A stretch of DNA of 64,000 nucleotides from CALABS01 sp050260775 (GCA_050260775.1 JBLNCP010000036.1:62001-126000); one strand, 5' to 3'. Counted from the first letter of the stretch, positions 24,507-33,286 are shown. The notes: generated by a model not told the origin, from the letters alone. Made by a program: numbers and translations.

Positions 24507-27121
24507 CAGTACACTCCTCGCTCGTTCATGTAGGGCGCGTAGGTACGGTCTTCATTCAGAATATGATCTATTAGCCATGTCTGAAGAAAGTCCGCAACCA
24601 CTTGTTTCTGGGCCATCACCCCGTCGGCCAGGGCGTTGCGGAACGCTTCCAGGCGCTCCATCAGGCGGGCGTGCATGGTCCGGTGCGGCTCGATCTCGGG
24701 GTAGGAGTGGCGCGCCATCATCGCCTCCTCCTCGCCGAAGTGGTAGCGGGCGTACTCGGCCATGGCATCGAACAGGCTGACCGTTTCCTCGCTGCTGCGG
24801 CCACCGTCGACCGCGTCGAGGATGGCGTTGGCCTGCTCGAACAGCCGCCGGTGCTGGTTGTCGATTCTCAGGATGTCGACCCGGTAATCCTCGCGCCAGT
24901 TCAGCACCACCGAGCGCTCGTGGTCGCTCTCGACGATGGCGGTCATGCGCTTGCCGGAAGTCTCGAACAGCTTCCACCGCACCGAAGGGATGTCGGCGAC
25001 CAGGCCGGCCGGGATCAGGAAGACGTCGGTGGACGCCAGGGTCCGCAGGCGGAACATGCTGGGCGTCCAGAAGATCGCCATTTCCTCGCCGAAGAAGTCG
25101 CCGGCCTCCAGCGTCTCGACCTTGTGGTCGCCCAGGAAGCGGCCGATGCGCCCGCGCGCCACCAGGCCCACCGTCTCGGGGCCGGGGTCGATGGGCTCAC
25201 CCTCGCCGTAACTGGCGATGGTCATCTCCTTGGCGATGCGGTTCAGCGTCTTGGTGGACACCACCTCGCCGAACAGCCAGGTGCGCTGCAGGAATTCGCG
25301 GTGCTCCAGGATGCGCGCGATGGCGCCGAACGCGTCGTTGCGGCGGACGAACTCGCCGTACAGCACGCTCGGGATCTGCAGCGCCTTAACGAAGCCCACC
25401 GCCCGGTAGGTCTCCACCGCGGTGGAGCCGAACAGGCCGGGCAGCTCGCCGATCATCGCCCCCGCCGACAGCACGCTACGGCCGCCGCTCTCGAGCGGCA
25501 GAGATTCGACGCTGCCCGACAGCAGCAGGTAGATGTAGGAGGTGGTGTGGCGCTCCTTGACCAGGATGGTGCCGGGATTGAACGTCACCACCGGGTTGTT
25601 GAGGAGGATGCGCAGCTGGCTGTGGGCGATGTCGGGGAAGTAGGCGTTGAGGAACTCGAACGCCGCCCGCCAGATGAAGTCGTGGTTGGAGGGGATCAGC
25701 ACGTCGACGGTGCCGAACGAGGCGGTCGAGCCGATCGCCTTCTGGGCCAGCGTGTGCTTCTGGGCCGTGTGCGCCAGGATGATCTTGCCCGAGGTGTCCT
25801 CACGGAAATCGTAGGCGTCGCCGTGGATCAGGCCGCCGCCGACATCGACCTTCTTCACATCGACGGGAACCCGGTACTCGTCGGCGATGCACTGGTAGAG
25901 CTCGGGGGTGATGCCGGGATCGGCGTCGTTGCTGGTCACGAAGCCCTGCAGCACTTCGAGGCGGCAGATGTCGGCCAGATGGGCGTAGGTGCGCCAGCCG
26001 CCCTCCCACATGGCGCGGAAATAGAACACGGTGGTCTCGACCGGGTGGGGCGAGAACACCGGCTTGACCTCCAGGCCCTCGATTTCATTCCACCGATCCG
26101 ACACGAGGTCGTGGACCTCGAAGTAGTCGGAGAAGGCGGCGTCCTCGATGGACAGCAGCGCTCCCAGCTTCTTGGCGACCGAAGCCCGCACCAGCGGCGC
26201 GGCGTAGTACTTGATGCGGTGGTCCGAGCGGATCAGCGTGGTCAGCCCGGCGAAATGGTCGTCGTGCGAGTGGGTATGGAAGATACCCTCGATCTCGTTG
26301 ACGCCGATGCCCAGGGCATCGAGCGTGTGCACGATGTTGGGCCCGGCGTCGATGAGATAGACGCGGCCCTGGAACATCAGGATGCTGCCCATGCTGGGCC
26401 GGTTGATGTCCCAGCCGTCACCCTCGCCCGAATGGACCACCGCGAAATACTCGCGCGGCATCTGGTAGAAGCCGAGGGGATAGGGGCATTCGTAGGTCTC
26501 GAACGGCGGCAGGTTGAGGTCGACCCTGAGGACCTCGTCCCCGTAGCTGAATTCGAAGACGTTCAGTCGGACGCGGCGCACGAAGACGCCGTTGCGCACC
26601 TCGACCGGGTCGGCATCGACCGCGCGGCTGTCGATGAGGTCGCCGGGATGGCGGATGCGGCCGAAGGCGAATTTGAGCTTGAGGCGCATGAGCTCGCGCG
26701 CATGCTCGCGCGTCGCCCCCGCCTCGACCAGCTCGGCCTCGGTCACCAGGCCGTAATTGCCGCGATAGATGTACTGCAGCTGGGCGCGCACCTGCTCCGC
26801 CGATCCGATGATCAGCGGCTTGATTCCGGTGTTGCCGGGGTGGTTGGGCAGGATCATGCCCTGACGGTAGAGCATCTGGAGGACCGGAAACTCGCCTAGA
26901 TTGGCGAAGCTGCCGTTCTGCACCATGATGTCCGACAGCAGGATGGCGTTGGGGCCGGTCTCGAAGGTCACGCCGTTGCGCTCGGTCGGCGCGATCAATC
27001 CGCGCTTCATCAGGTGCTTGACCGCGTCCGCCGGGCAGCCGCAAAGAATCCTGAGATCCGCCGCCGGCGCCTCGACCCACCAGACGCCCGGCGTTACCTC
27101 GATCTTTCGTAGAGATCGCAT
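24506..27121 (-). CDS. MBL-fold / cyclic-nucleotide-binding / hemerythrin fusion protein
   Basis: An 871-residue cytoplasmic protein. Residues 1-200 are an unrecognised domain starting with a conserved LCGCPADAVKHLMKRGLI. Residues about 210-480 are a metallo-beta-lactamase fold with the metal motif HTHSHDDH (282-289) and later H433/D435 and H479. Residues about 500-610 and 612-720 look like two CRP-type cyclic-nucleotide-binding barrels (LLLSGSVESLPL, GAMIGELPGLFG; LVARGRIGRFLG, GDFFGEEMAIF). Residues 735-868 are a complete hemerythrin: H757, H794, E798, H813, H817, H853, D858. Start choice: ATG 27121 (family-like MRSLRK) or ATG 27175 (AAGGTG upstream). It leads an operon with the sulfurtransferase. 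A redox, O2/NO or sulfur sensor-enzyme is inferred. Confidence 0.85.
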   Translation of the reverse strand: MRSLRKIEVTPGVWWVEAPAADLRILCGCPADAVKHLMKRGLIAPTERNGVTFETGPNAILLSDIMVQNGSFANLGEFPVLQMLYRQGMILPNHPGNTGIKPLIIGSAEQVRAQLQYIYRGNYGLVTEAELVEAGATREHARELMRLKLKFAFGRIRHPGDLIDSRAVDADPVEVRNGVFVRRVRLNVFEFSYGDEVLRVDLNLPPFETYECPYPLGFYQMPREYFAVVHSGEGDGWDINRPSMGSILMFQGRVYLIDAGPNIVHTLDALGIGVNEIEGIFHTHSHDDHFAGLTTLIRSDHRIKYYAAPLVRASVAKKLGALLSIEDAAFSDYFEVHDLVSDRWNEIEGLEVKPVFSPHPVETTVFYFRAMWEGGWRTYAHLADICRLEVLQGFVTSNDADPGITPELYQCIADEYRVPVDVKKVDVGGGLIHGDAYDFREDTSGKIILAHTAQKHTLAQKAIGSTASFGTVDVLIPSNHDFIWRAAFEFLNAYFPDIAHSQLRILLNNPVVTFNPGTILVKERHTTSYIYLLLSGSVESLPLESGGRSVLSAGAMIGELPGLFGSTAVETYRAVGFVKALQIPSVLYGEFVRRNDAFGAIARILEHREFLQRTWLFGEVVSTKTLNRIAKEMTIASYGEGEPIDPGPETVGLVARGRIGRFLGDHKVETLEAGDFFGEEMAIFWTPSMFRLRTLASTDVFLIPAGLVADIPSVRWKLFETSGKRMTAIVESDHERSVVLNWREDYRVDILRIDNQHRRLFEQANAILDAVDGGRSSEETVSLFDAMAEYARYHFGEEEAMMARHSYPEIEPHRTMHARLMERLEAFRNALADGVMAQKQVVADFLQTWLIDHILNEDRTYAPYMNERGVY

Positions 27122-27213
27122 CCCTGTCCCCGCTCGTCCCCTCCCGAACATGCTAGGTGTTTGGCCTGTGCTCATCAACACCTTGTATTGATGGTTGTAC
27201 CCCATCCGATGCT

Positions 27214-27267
27214 TGCCTGGCGGGCCGCCTCGGGGTATTACCCGATCTCCCCGCCCGCCATGAGGCA
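27214..27267. promoter_or_regulatory. Long imperfect hairpin upstream of the MBL-CNB-hemerythrin gene
   Basis: TGCCTGGCGGGC (27214-27225) pairs with GCCCGCC (27253-27259) plus AGGCA (27263-27267), a 12-bp stem interrupted by a 3-base bulge. It lies 93 bases before the ATG at 27121 and 39 before the ATG at 27175, in the divergent spacer. A second small hairpin, GGCAG-GTT-CTGCC, is at 27287-27299. These may be leader structures or operators. Confidence 0.4.
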
Positions 27268-27388
27268 GGCGCATCCCACCCATACGGGCAGGTTCTGCCG
27301 TTTCCCGCCAAGAAAACCTTGACGCGAGCGGCATGTTTTCTTATACGGCGGGGTAAGGGGGAACTATCCTTTCGGATAAGGGTTCGGA

Positions 27389-27592
27389 ATGAAGGATTTC
27401 TGTGAATCGCGCGGCTCGGACCGTACCGAGGCCTCGCTCCGCTGCATCGTGCTGGGCACCGTGTACGTGGCCGCCATCGCCTTCGCCATCGCCTTTTCGC
27501 CGCAGTTCGGCCTGGTCACCCTGCATCCGGTGGGTGACAACGGCAAGATCGCGGCCGCCGAGGCGCCGACGCGGGTTCACTCCTCCCGCTGA
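27389..27592 (+). CDS. Small single-pass membrane protein
   Basis: A 67-residue protein not recognised. Residues about 19-41 (CIVLGTVYVAAIAFAIAFSP...) form one membrane helix; the N terminus is charged and the C terminus short. The ATG follows AAGGGTTCGGA. A strong terminator-like hairpin at 27621-27650, 28 bases after the stop, supports a real transcription unit. It is divergent from the MBL-CNB-hemerythrin gene and precedes the iron-uptake operon. Confidence 0.6.
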   Translation: MKDFCESRGSDRTEASLRCIVLGTVYVAAIAFAIAFSPQFGLVTLHPVGDNGKIAAAEAPTRVHSSR

Positions 27593-27620
27593 CGCCAAAG
27601 CCCCGCCTGCAAACGGATTG

Positions 27621-27650
27621 AGCCCCGCGCCGTTCGGCACGGGGCTTTTT
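27621..27650 (+). terminator. Intrinsic terminator after the small membrane protein gene
   Basis: AGCCCCG (27621-27627) pairs with CGGGGCT (27640-27646), followed directly by a run of T residues to 27650. This is the best-formed rho-independent terminator in the window. Confidence 0.8.
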
Positions 27651-27664
27651 CATGAGCGCCTATC

Positions 27665-27689
27665 GCGAATGATAGCGAGAACGATTCGC
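27665..27689. promoter_or_regulatory. Fur-like dyad before the iron-uptake operon
   Basis: GCGAAT (27665-27670) and ATTCGC (27684-27689) are exact inverted repeats 13 bases apart; the intervening GATAGCGAGAACG keeps the AATGAT...AACGATTCGC flavour of Fur boxes. It is 67 bases before the first gene of an FTR1-type operon. A second perfect palindrome, GGTTAT-TGGG-ATAACC, is at 27713-27728. Iron-responsive control is inferred. Confidence 0.45.
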
Positions 27690-27755
27690 ACTTGATCGCG
27701 TAAGATGTTTATGGTTATTGGGATAACCCTCCCACGACATCGGTCAGGTCCGGCC

Positions 27756-28166
27756 ATGGCTTTCGCCCGGTTCCTCCTCGCAGCCTGCCTCACGCTCCTC
27801 GCGTTCCCCTCGCTCGCCGCCGAGGGATACTGGCAAGGAGTGGCCAAAACGGTCATCGAAGCGGTCGACCGCGGCGAGGCCGCCCATGCCAAGGGCGACA
27901 CCGACAGCGCGCGTCGGGCCGTGCTTGAGGCCTATTTCAAGCGCTTCGAGGATTCGAAGATGGAGGCGGCCATCCGCAAGGCGATCAGCGCCAAGCGGGC
28001 GGCCGAGATCGAGCGCATGTTCGACGCCATGCGCAAGGCGGCCGGCGGCAGCGACGCCGCCGCCCTGAAGACGGCGGCGCAGACCCTGCGCACGGCGGTC
28101 GCGGAGGTCGGCAAGGTGCTGGACGACGCCAACGTGTCCCCCGCCGTCTTCGAGGTGAACCAATGA
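27756..28166 (+). CDS. Small periplasmic protein of the iron-uptake operon
   Basis: A 136-residue exported helical protein. The signal peptide is MAFARFLLAACLTLLAFPSLAA. The mature part contains YFKRFEDSKMEAAI (residues 60-73), which repeats with identical spacing the segment YFSVFEESGLEADI in the periplasmic domain of the following FTR1 protein, then an acidic KRAAEIERMF helix. It therefore looks like a free-standing copy of that domain and may bind or hand over iron. Its TGA overlaps the FTR1 ATG (ATGA). No P19/FtrA or cupredoxin gene is present, unlike classic FtrABCD operons. Confidence 0.75.
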   Translation: MAFARFLLAACLTLLAFPSLAAEGYWQGVAKTVIEAVDRGEAAHAKGDTDSARRAVLEAYFKRFEDSKMEAAIRKAISAKRAAEIERMFDAMRKAAGGSDAAALKTAAQTLRTAVAEVGKVLDDANVSPAVFEVNQ

Positions 28167-29356
28167 TCGCCCGCCCGACGATCGCGCGCCTCGCCTTCGC
28201 GCTCGCCGCCCTGCTGCTGGTGGCCCTGCCCGCCCGCGCCGCCGACAATCTCGACCACCGCGCCGTCGCGGCAACCATCGTCGCCAAGGGCGATGCGCTG
28301 GTCGCCGCCTACGACCCCGCCCGCGGCATCGACACCGCCGACGGCTTTTCCGACCTCTATTTCTCGGTCTTCGAGGAATCGGGACTGGAGGCCGACATCG
28401 GCGCCGCCGATCCCTCCGCCAAGGTCGAACTGGAATCGCTGTTCGCCGCCCTGATCGGGCAGGCCACCGACGGCGCCCCCAAGGACAAGCTGAACGCCGC
28501 CTGGGCCAGCCTGCACTCCCGTCTGACGGCGGTCGCAGACGCCCGCGCCGATGCCGGATCGGGATGGGCGAGCGCGTTCCTGCAATCGCTGCTGATCCTG
28601 CTGCGCGAGGGCTTCGAGGCCATCCTGGTGGTCGGCGCCCTGGTCGCCTACCTGAAGAAGCTCGACGCCCGCGACAAGCTCAAGGTGGTGTGGAACGCGG
28701 TGATCGTCGCCCTGATCATGTCGGCGGCCACCGCCTGGGCGCTGAACAGCCTGATGACCGTCGCCGGCACCGGCCGCGAGGCGGTCGAGGGCGCCACCAT
28801 GCTGGTCGCCGCCCTGGTGCTCGCCTATGTCAGCCATTGGCTGTTCGCCCGGCGCGAGGCTCAGAAGTGGCAGGGCTACATCAAGAGCCAGGTCGAGAAG
28901 GCCCTGTCCGGCGGCGAGGTGTTCTCGCTCGGATTCGCCGCCTTCCTCGCCGTCTACCGCGAAGGGGCCGAGACCGTGCTGTTCTACCAGGCGCTGGTCT
29001 CCTCGGCGCCCGGCGAGGGCGGCGCCATCGTCGCCGGCTTCGCCACCGCCTGCACCGGCCTGGTGGCGATCTACTGGGCGATCCGCAGCGCGTCCATGCG
29101 AATCCCCCTCAAGCCGTTCTTCGCCGGCACCGCCGTGCTGCTCTACGCGCTGGCTGTGGTGTTCGCCGGCCAGGGCGTGCTGGAACTGCAGGAGGCGCGG
29201 TGGGCGTCGATCACGCCGCTGGCCGGGTTCCCGCGCATTCCCGCCCTCGGCCTGTTCCCGACCGCCGAAACGCTGGCCGCCCAGGCCGTGCTGCTGGGCA
29301 TCCTCGTGCCGATGGTCGGCCTGTGGGCGGTGCGCCGCCTGCGGACCGCCCCATGA
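28163..29356 (+). CDS. FTR1-family iron permease with periplasmic N-terminal domain
   Basis: A 397-residue inner-membrane iron transporter. Residues 1-27 are a signal peptide, about 28-132 a periplasmic helical domain, and 135-390 the seven-helix FTR1 permease. Both iron-passage REXXE motifs are present, REGFE at 148-152 and REGAE at 266-270. FTR1 proteins import iron after redox processing at the membrane surface. Overlaps of four bases on both sides tie it to the small periplasmic protein and to the polyferredoxin that follows. Confidence 0.93.
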   Translation: MIARPTIARLAFALAALLLVALPARAADNLDHRAVAATIVAKGDALVAAYDPARGIDTADGFSDLYFSVFEESGLEADIGAADPSAKVELESLFAALIGQATDGAPKDKLNAAWASLHSRLTAVADARADAGSGWASAFLQSLLILLREGFEAILVVGALVAYLKKLDARDKLKVVWNAVIVALIMSAATAWALNSLMTVAGTGREAVEGATMLVAALVLAYVSHWLFARREAQKWQGYIKSQVEKALSGGEVFSLGFAAFLAVYREGAETVLFYQALVSSAPGEGGAIVAGFATACTGLVAIYWAIRSASMRIPLKPFFAGTAVLLYALAVVFAGQGVLELQEARWASITPLAGFPRIPALGLFPTAETLAAQAVLLGILVPMVGLWAVRRLRTAP

Positions 29357-30762
29357 TCCCGCGCCAGATCCCGCTGGCGGAGCAGCGGCGGCCATCGAGC
29401 CGCCTCGCCACCCCCATCGAGGCCTTCTTCGTGCGCAACATCCGCTGGCTGCCCTGGGTGCACGGCGCGATGTTCGTGGGATTCTGCGTCATCATCTTCG
29501 TGCCCGCCTTCCTGCCCGATCCCGCCGAGGACGCGGGCGTGTTCGACAGCCTGACCGTGTTCGCCAACGTCGCCCTGTGGGGCGCCTGGTTCCCGCTGGT
29601 GCTGCTGTCGGTGCTGGCGACCGGGCGCAGCTGGTGCGGCCTGCTGTGCCCGATGGGCGCGGCGTCGGAATTCGCCAGCCGGCGGGGGTTGCGGCTGGCG
29701 CCGCCGCGCTGGCTGACCTGGCCGGGGACCCCGGTCCTGTCCTTCGTGGTGGTCACCATCCTCGGCCAGACCACCGGCGTGCGCACCCACCCGGAAGCGG
29801 CCGCGGAGGTGTTCGGCGGCACCATGGCGGCCGCCATCCTGCTGGGCTGGCTGTTCGCGCCGGGCAAGCGCCCGTGGTGCCGGCATGCCTGCCCCATCGG
29901 CCTGCTGCTCGGCGTGTTCTCGCGCCTCGGCGCCGTCGAGTTCGCCCCCAAGCGGCCCGAGCCGGGCGGCGACCGCTGGACCGACCGCGGCGCCTGCCCG
30001 ACCATGATCGACCTCCGGCACAAGACCGAAAGCCGCCATTGCATCGAGTGCTTCCGCTGCGTCAGCCCGCCGGCCCCCGGCGGTCTGTATCTCAAGCTGC
30101 GCCGCCCCGGCGCCGAGGTCGAGGACATCGCGCGGCGCAATCCCAACCTGTCCGAGCTGCTGTTCCTGTACCTGGGCGGCGGCGTGGCGCTGGGCGGCTT
30201 CCTGTGGGGCGTCCTCGACGCCTTCACCCGCGTGCGCGATGCCATCGGCGAATGGGCGATCGAGCATGACTGGATGTGGCTGCTGGAAGCCGGTCCGGCG
30301 TGGCTGATGAGCGTGCATCCCGAACGCCGTGAGGTGTTCCTGTGGCTGGACTTCGCCATGATCACCGGCTTCATGGCGGCCACCATGCTGGCCTTCGCCG
30401 CCGGCCTGTCGGTGACCACGCTGGCCGCCGCCTGGATCGCCGGCAGGCTGGGCGGGGCGCGCACGCTGAAGGCACGCTTCCTCGAACTCGGCTACCAGTA
30501 TGCGCCGGTGGCGATGGTCTCGCTGGTCATCGGCCTGGGCGGCGGCCTGTTCACCGCCCTGGTCGCCCTCGGCCTGCCCAAGCCCGGCGCCCAGGCACTC
30601 AAACTGGCGCTGTTCGGGCTGGGCTGCCTGTGGAGCCTGTGGCTGGCCGACCGCATCCTGAAGGCCCAGGGCCTGCCGCCCTCGCGGCGCTGGCTCGCCA
30701 TGCTGCCGGGTTTCGCCGGCACCGCCGCCGTGGCCGCGGCCTGGGCGCCTGCCCTGTTCTAG
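29353..30762 (+). CDS. Membrane polyferredoxin (NosR/NapH-type, FtrD-like)
   Basis: A 469-residue membrane protein with about eight hydrophobic segments and cysteine clusters on the same face: SWCGLLCPMG and PWCRHACPIG after membrane helices, and GACPT with HCIECFRC, which can form 4Fe-4S clusters. Such proteins pass electrons across the inner membrane; in FtrABCD-type iron systems the equivalent subunit supports reduction linked to FTR1. Translational overlap with the FTR1 gene supports this role. The exact electron donor is unknown. Confidence 0.85.
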   Translation: MIPRQIPLAEQRRPSSRLATPIEAFFVRNIRWLPWVHGAMFVGFCVIIFVPAFLPDPAEDAGVFDSLTVFANVALWGAWFPLVLLSVLATGRSWCGLLCPMGAASEFASRRGLRLAPPRWLTWPGTPVLSFVVVTILGQTTGVRTHPEAAAEVFGGTMAAAILLGWLFAPGKRPWCRHACPIGLLLGVFSRLGAVEFAPKRPEPGGDRWTDRGACPTMIDLRHKTESRHCIECFRCVSPPAPGGLYLKLRRPGAEVEDIARRNPNLSELLFLYLGGGVALGGFLWGVLDAFTRVRDAIGEWAIEHDWMWLLEAGPAWLMSVHPERREVFLWLDFAMITGFMAATMLAFAAGLSVTTLAAAWIAGRLGGARTLKARFLELGYQYAPVAMVSLVIGLGGGLFTALVALGLPKPGAQALKLALFGLGCLWSLWLADRILKAQGLPPSRRWLAMLPGFAGTAAVAAAWAPALF

Positions 30763-30772
30763 AGTGAAGGCG

Positions 30773-30850
30773 CGGATGGCCGGATCAAGCCCGGCCATGG
30801 CAACGGAGCGCTAAAATAGCCGTCACCCGGGCTCGACCGGGGGGCCATGG
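30773..30850. repeat. Intergenic palindromic repeat, MAGLDPAI type
   Basis: ATGGCCGG and CCGGCCAT form a perfect stem with loop ATCAAGC; a second arm, ACCCGGGCTCGACCGGGGGG, follows after about 25 bases. Read on the minus strand the first arm encodes MAGLDPAIR, a well-known mark of a dispersed alphaproteobacterial repeat. It lies between convergent polyferredoxin and glk genes. Confidence 0.65.
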
Positions 30851-30863
30851 AGGGCTGAAAGGC

Positions 30864-31823
30864 CTAGAGTTCGGTTGCCAGCGCCGCCAAGCCGGCGAAG
30901 GCCGGTTGCGGGTGCACCACCAGCCAGCAGGGAATGGGGCCGAGATAGGCCTTGAAGCGTCCCTTGGCCTCGAACCGCTCGCGGAACTGCGAGGCCGCCA
31001 GCGCATCGCGCATGCGCGGCAGGATGCCGCCGGCGACGAACACGCCGCCGCGCGCTCCCAGGGACAGCGCCAGGTTGCCGGCCACCGTTCCCAGCATGGC
31101 GAAGAAGGTGTCGAGCGCCTCGCGACACAGCGGGCAGGTGCCGTCCTGTCCCCGCTGGGAGATGGCATCGGGCGTGGTGTAGACCGGTTCCTGGCCGGCA
31201 ACGGCGGCCACCGCCTCGTAAAGATTGACGAGGCCCGGCCCCGACAGCACGCGCTCGGCCGAGACATGGCCGAAGCGGTGGCGCAGGAATGCCAGGATGG
31301 CGCTCTCGCGGTCGTCCACCGGCGCCATGGTGGCGTGACCGCCCTCGGTCGCCACCGCGATCCAGTTTCCTGCCGGCGTCGGCACCAGCGCCGAGACGCC
31401 CAGTCCGGTTCCCGGCCCCAGCACCGCGATCGGCGCGTCCGCCGCCGGCAGGCCGCCGCCCAGGGGCATCAGGTCGGCCCCGACGAGATGGCGCACCGAC
31501 AAGGCCACCGCGGTGAAATCGTTGACCACGTCGAGGCGCTCCAGCCCCAGATCCCGCCGCACCGCGTCGACCGAAAAGTTCCAGGCCGAGTTGGTGAGGT
31601 CGATGCGGTCGCCGGTCACCGGCGAGGCCACGGCGAGGGCGGCCCGCTGCGGGGCCTCGCCGCCGACCAGCGCGAGGTAGGCCTTGGCGGCCTCGGCCGG
31701 ACCGGGGTAGTCGGCGCAGCGCATGGCCATCACGTCGGACGGCGCGGTGCCGGGCCGGACCAGGGCGAAGCGGACGTTGGTGCCGCCGATGTCGGCGATC
31801 AGGGCGGGAGCGGTCATGGCCAT
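30864..31823 (-). CDS. glk: Glucokinase
   Basis: A 319-residue ROK-unrelated, Glk-type glucokinase. ATP-binding motif ADIGGTNVRFAL opens the protein; SAWNFSV, VNDFTAVALSV, GPGTGLGVS and the EGGHATMAP substrate region follow the standard order, with FVAGGILPRM near the end. It phosphorylates glucose to glucose-6-phosphate. The ATG at 31823 shares a base with the glgA stop (TGATG); ATG 31817 is an alternative. Its place behind glgA fits recovery of glucose from glycogen. Confidence 0.92.
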   Translation of the reverse strand: MAMTAPALIADIGGTNVRFALVRPGTAPSDVMAMRCADYPGPAEAAKAYLALVGGEAPQRAALAVASPVTGDRIDLTNSAWNFSVDAVRRDLGLERLDVVNDFTAVALSVRHLVGADLMPLGGGLPAADAPIAVLGPGTGLGVSALVPTPAGNWIAVATEGGHATMAPVDDRESAILAFLRHRFGHVSAERVLSGPGLVNLYEAVAAVAGQEPVYTTPDAISQRGQDGTCPLCREALDTFFAMLGTVAGNLALSLGARGGVFVAGGILPRMRDALAASQFRERFEAKGRFKAYLGPIPCWLVVHPQPAFAGLAALATEL

Positions 31824-33286
31824 CACGTGGGTTTGTCGGTGAGCGCCTTGTAGTGCTCGATGTATTTGGCGGCCGAGCGCTCCCAGCTGAAATCCTGGCG
31901 GACGCAGGCCGACTGGATCTTGCGCCACTGCTCCTTCTGGCGGAACAGGCCGACCGCGCGCTCGATGCACCATTGGAAGGCGCCGACATTGGCGTGCTCG
32001 AACACGAAGCCGGTGGCGGCGCCGGTCATCAGGCTGTCGAAGGTGGTGTCGCTGACCGTGTCGGCCAGCCCGCCGGTGGTGTGCACGACCGGCACTGTCC
32101 CGTAGCGGAAGGCGTAGAACTGGGTCAGGCCGCAGGGTTCGAAGCGCGACGGCATCAGCATCATGTCGCCACCCGCCATCAGCCGGTGCGCCAGCGGCTC
32201 GGAATAGCCGATGTTGACGGCGATCTGCTGCGGATTGCCGGCCGCCGCGGCGCGGAAGCCGTCCTCCAGGGCGCGGTCGCCGGTCCCCACCACCGCAAGC
32301 TGGGCGCCATGGCGCAGAAGCGCCGGCACGACGGCCAGCACCATGTCCATGCCCTTGAGCTCGTTCAGCCGGCTGACGATGACCATGAGGGGAGCGTCGG
32401 GATCCTCGGCCAGGCCGAGTTCGCGCTGCAGCGCAGCCTTGTTGGCCGCCTTGCCGTCGACGAAGTCGGCCGGCTGGTAGCGTGCGGACAGGTGGGGGTC
32501 CTCGGCCGGGGTCCACACCGCGTAATCGGCGCCATTGAGGATGCCCGAAAGCGCCGCCGAACGGTGCACCAGCAACCCTTCCAGGCCGCAGCCATGGGGG
32601 CCGGACTGGATTTCCTTGGCATAGCGGGGCGACACCGTGGTCAGCGCGTCGCTGTAGACCAGCCCGCCCTTCATGAACGACAGGGTGCCCCAGTATTCCA
32701 GCCCGTCCATGTGGAAGAGCGCGGCCGGCAGCCCCAGCCGGGCCAGGGCATCGGCCGGGAACAGGCCCTGGTAGGCCATGTTGTGGATGGTGAACATGGT
32801 CGCCGGCCGCGGCGTCACGCCCCAGGCCTCGAGATAGGCGGCGGCCAGGCCGGTCTGCCAATCATTGGCATGGAGCACGTGCGGGCGCCACTTGACCGGG
32901 CTGCCGTCGGTGCACAGGTGGGCGGCGGCCCACGACAACAGGCCGAACCTCAGCGCGTTGTCGGCCCAATCGTGCCCGGCGGCATCCTGGTACGGTCCGC
33001 CGTCGCGCTCGTAGAGCGGCGGACAGTCGACCAGCCATACGGGCACCCCGGTGCCGGGGATCTTGCCGGAAATCAGGCGCGCCTCGCCGAGTCCGAACGG
33101 ATCACCGAGCACGCCGACCTGCCGCTTGTTCTCGACCTTGGCCAGGGCCTCGGGATAGGCCGGCATCAGCACCTTCACGTCGATTCCGGCCGCGATCAGC
33201 GCCGCGGGCAGCGCGCCGGAGACGTCGGCCAGCCCACCCGTCTTGACCAGCGGATAGACCTCCGACGAAGCAAACAGCACGCGCAT
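31823..33286 (-). CDS. glgA: Glycogen synthase (ADP-glucose type)
   Basis: A 487-residue GT5 glycosyltransferase extending alpha-1,4-glucan from ADP-glucose. The N terminus MRVLFASSEVYPLVKTGGLADV carries the ADP-glucose-binding KTGGL motif; HANDWQTGLAA, VSRLNELKGMDMVL and the C-terminal MLMPSRFEPCGLTQFYAFRYGTVP are diagnostic. The ATG at 33286 follows GGGGGAGAGCC. It is transcribed away from glgC with a 215-bp shared spacer, and is followed by glk. Confidence 0.96.
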   Translation of the reverse strand: MRVLFASSEVYPLVKTGGLADVSGALPAALIAAGIDVKVLMPAYPEALAKVENKRQVGVLGDPFGLGEARLISGKIPGTGVPVWLVDCPPLYERDGGPYQDAAGHDWADNALRFGLLSWAAAHLCTDGSPVKWRPHVLHANDWQTGLAAAYLEAWGVTPRPATMFTIHNMAYQGLFPADALARLGLPAALFHMDGLEYWGTLSFMKGGLVYSDALTTVSPRYAKEIQSGPHGCGLEGLLVHRSAALSGILNGADYAVWTPAEDPHLSARYQPADFVDGKAANKAALQRELGLAEDPDAPLMVIVSRLNELKGMDMVLAVVPALLRHGAQLAVVGTGDRALEDGFRAAAAGNPQQIAVNIGYSEPLAHRLMAGGDMMLMPSRFEPCGLTQFYAFRYGTVPVVHTTGGLADTVSDTTFDSLMTGAATGFVFEHANVGAFQWCIERAVGLFRQKEQWRKIQSACVRQDFSWERSAAKYIEHYKALTDKPT

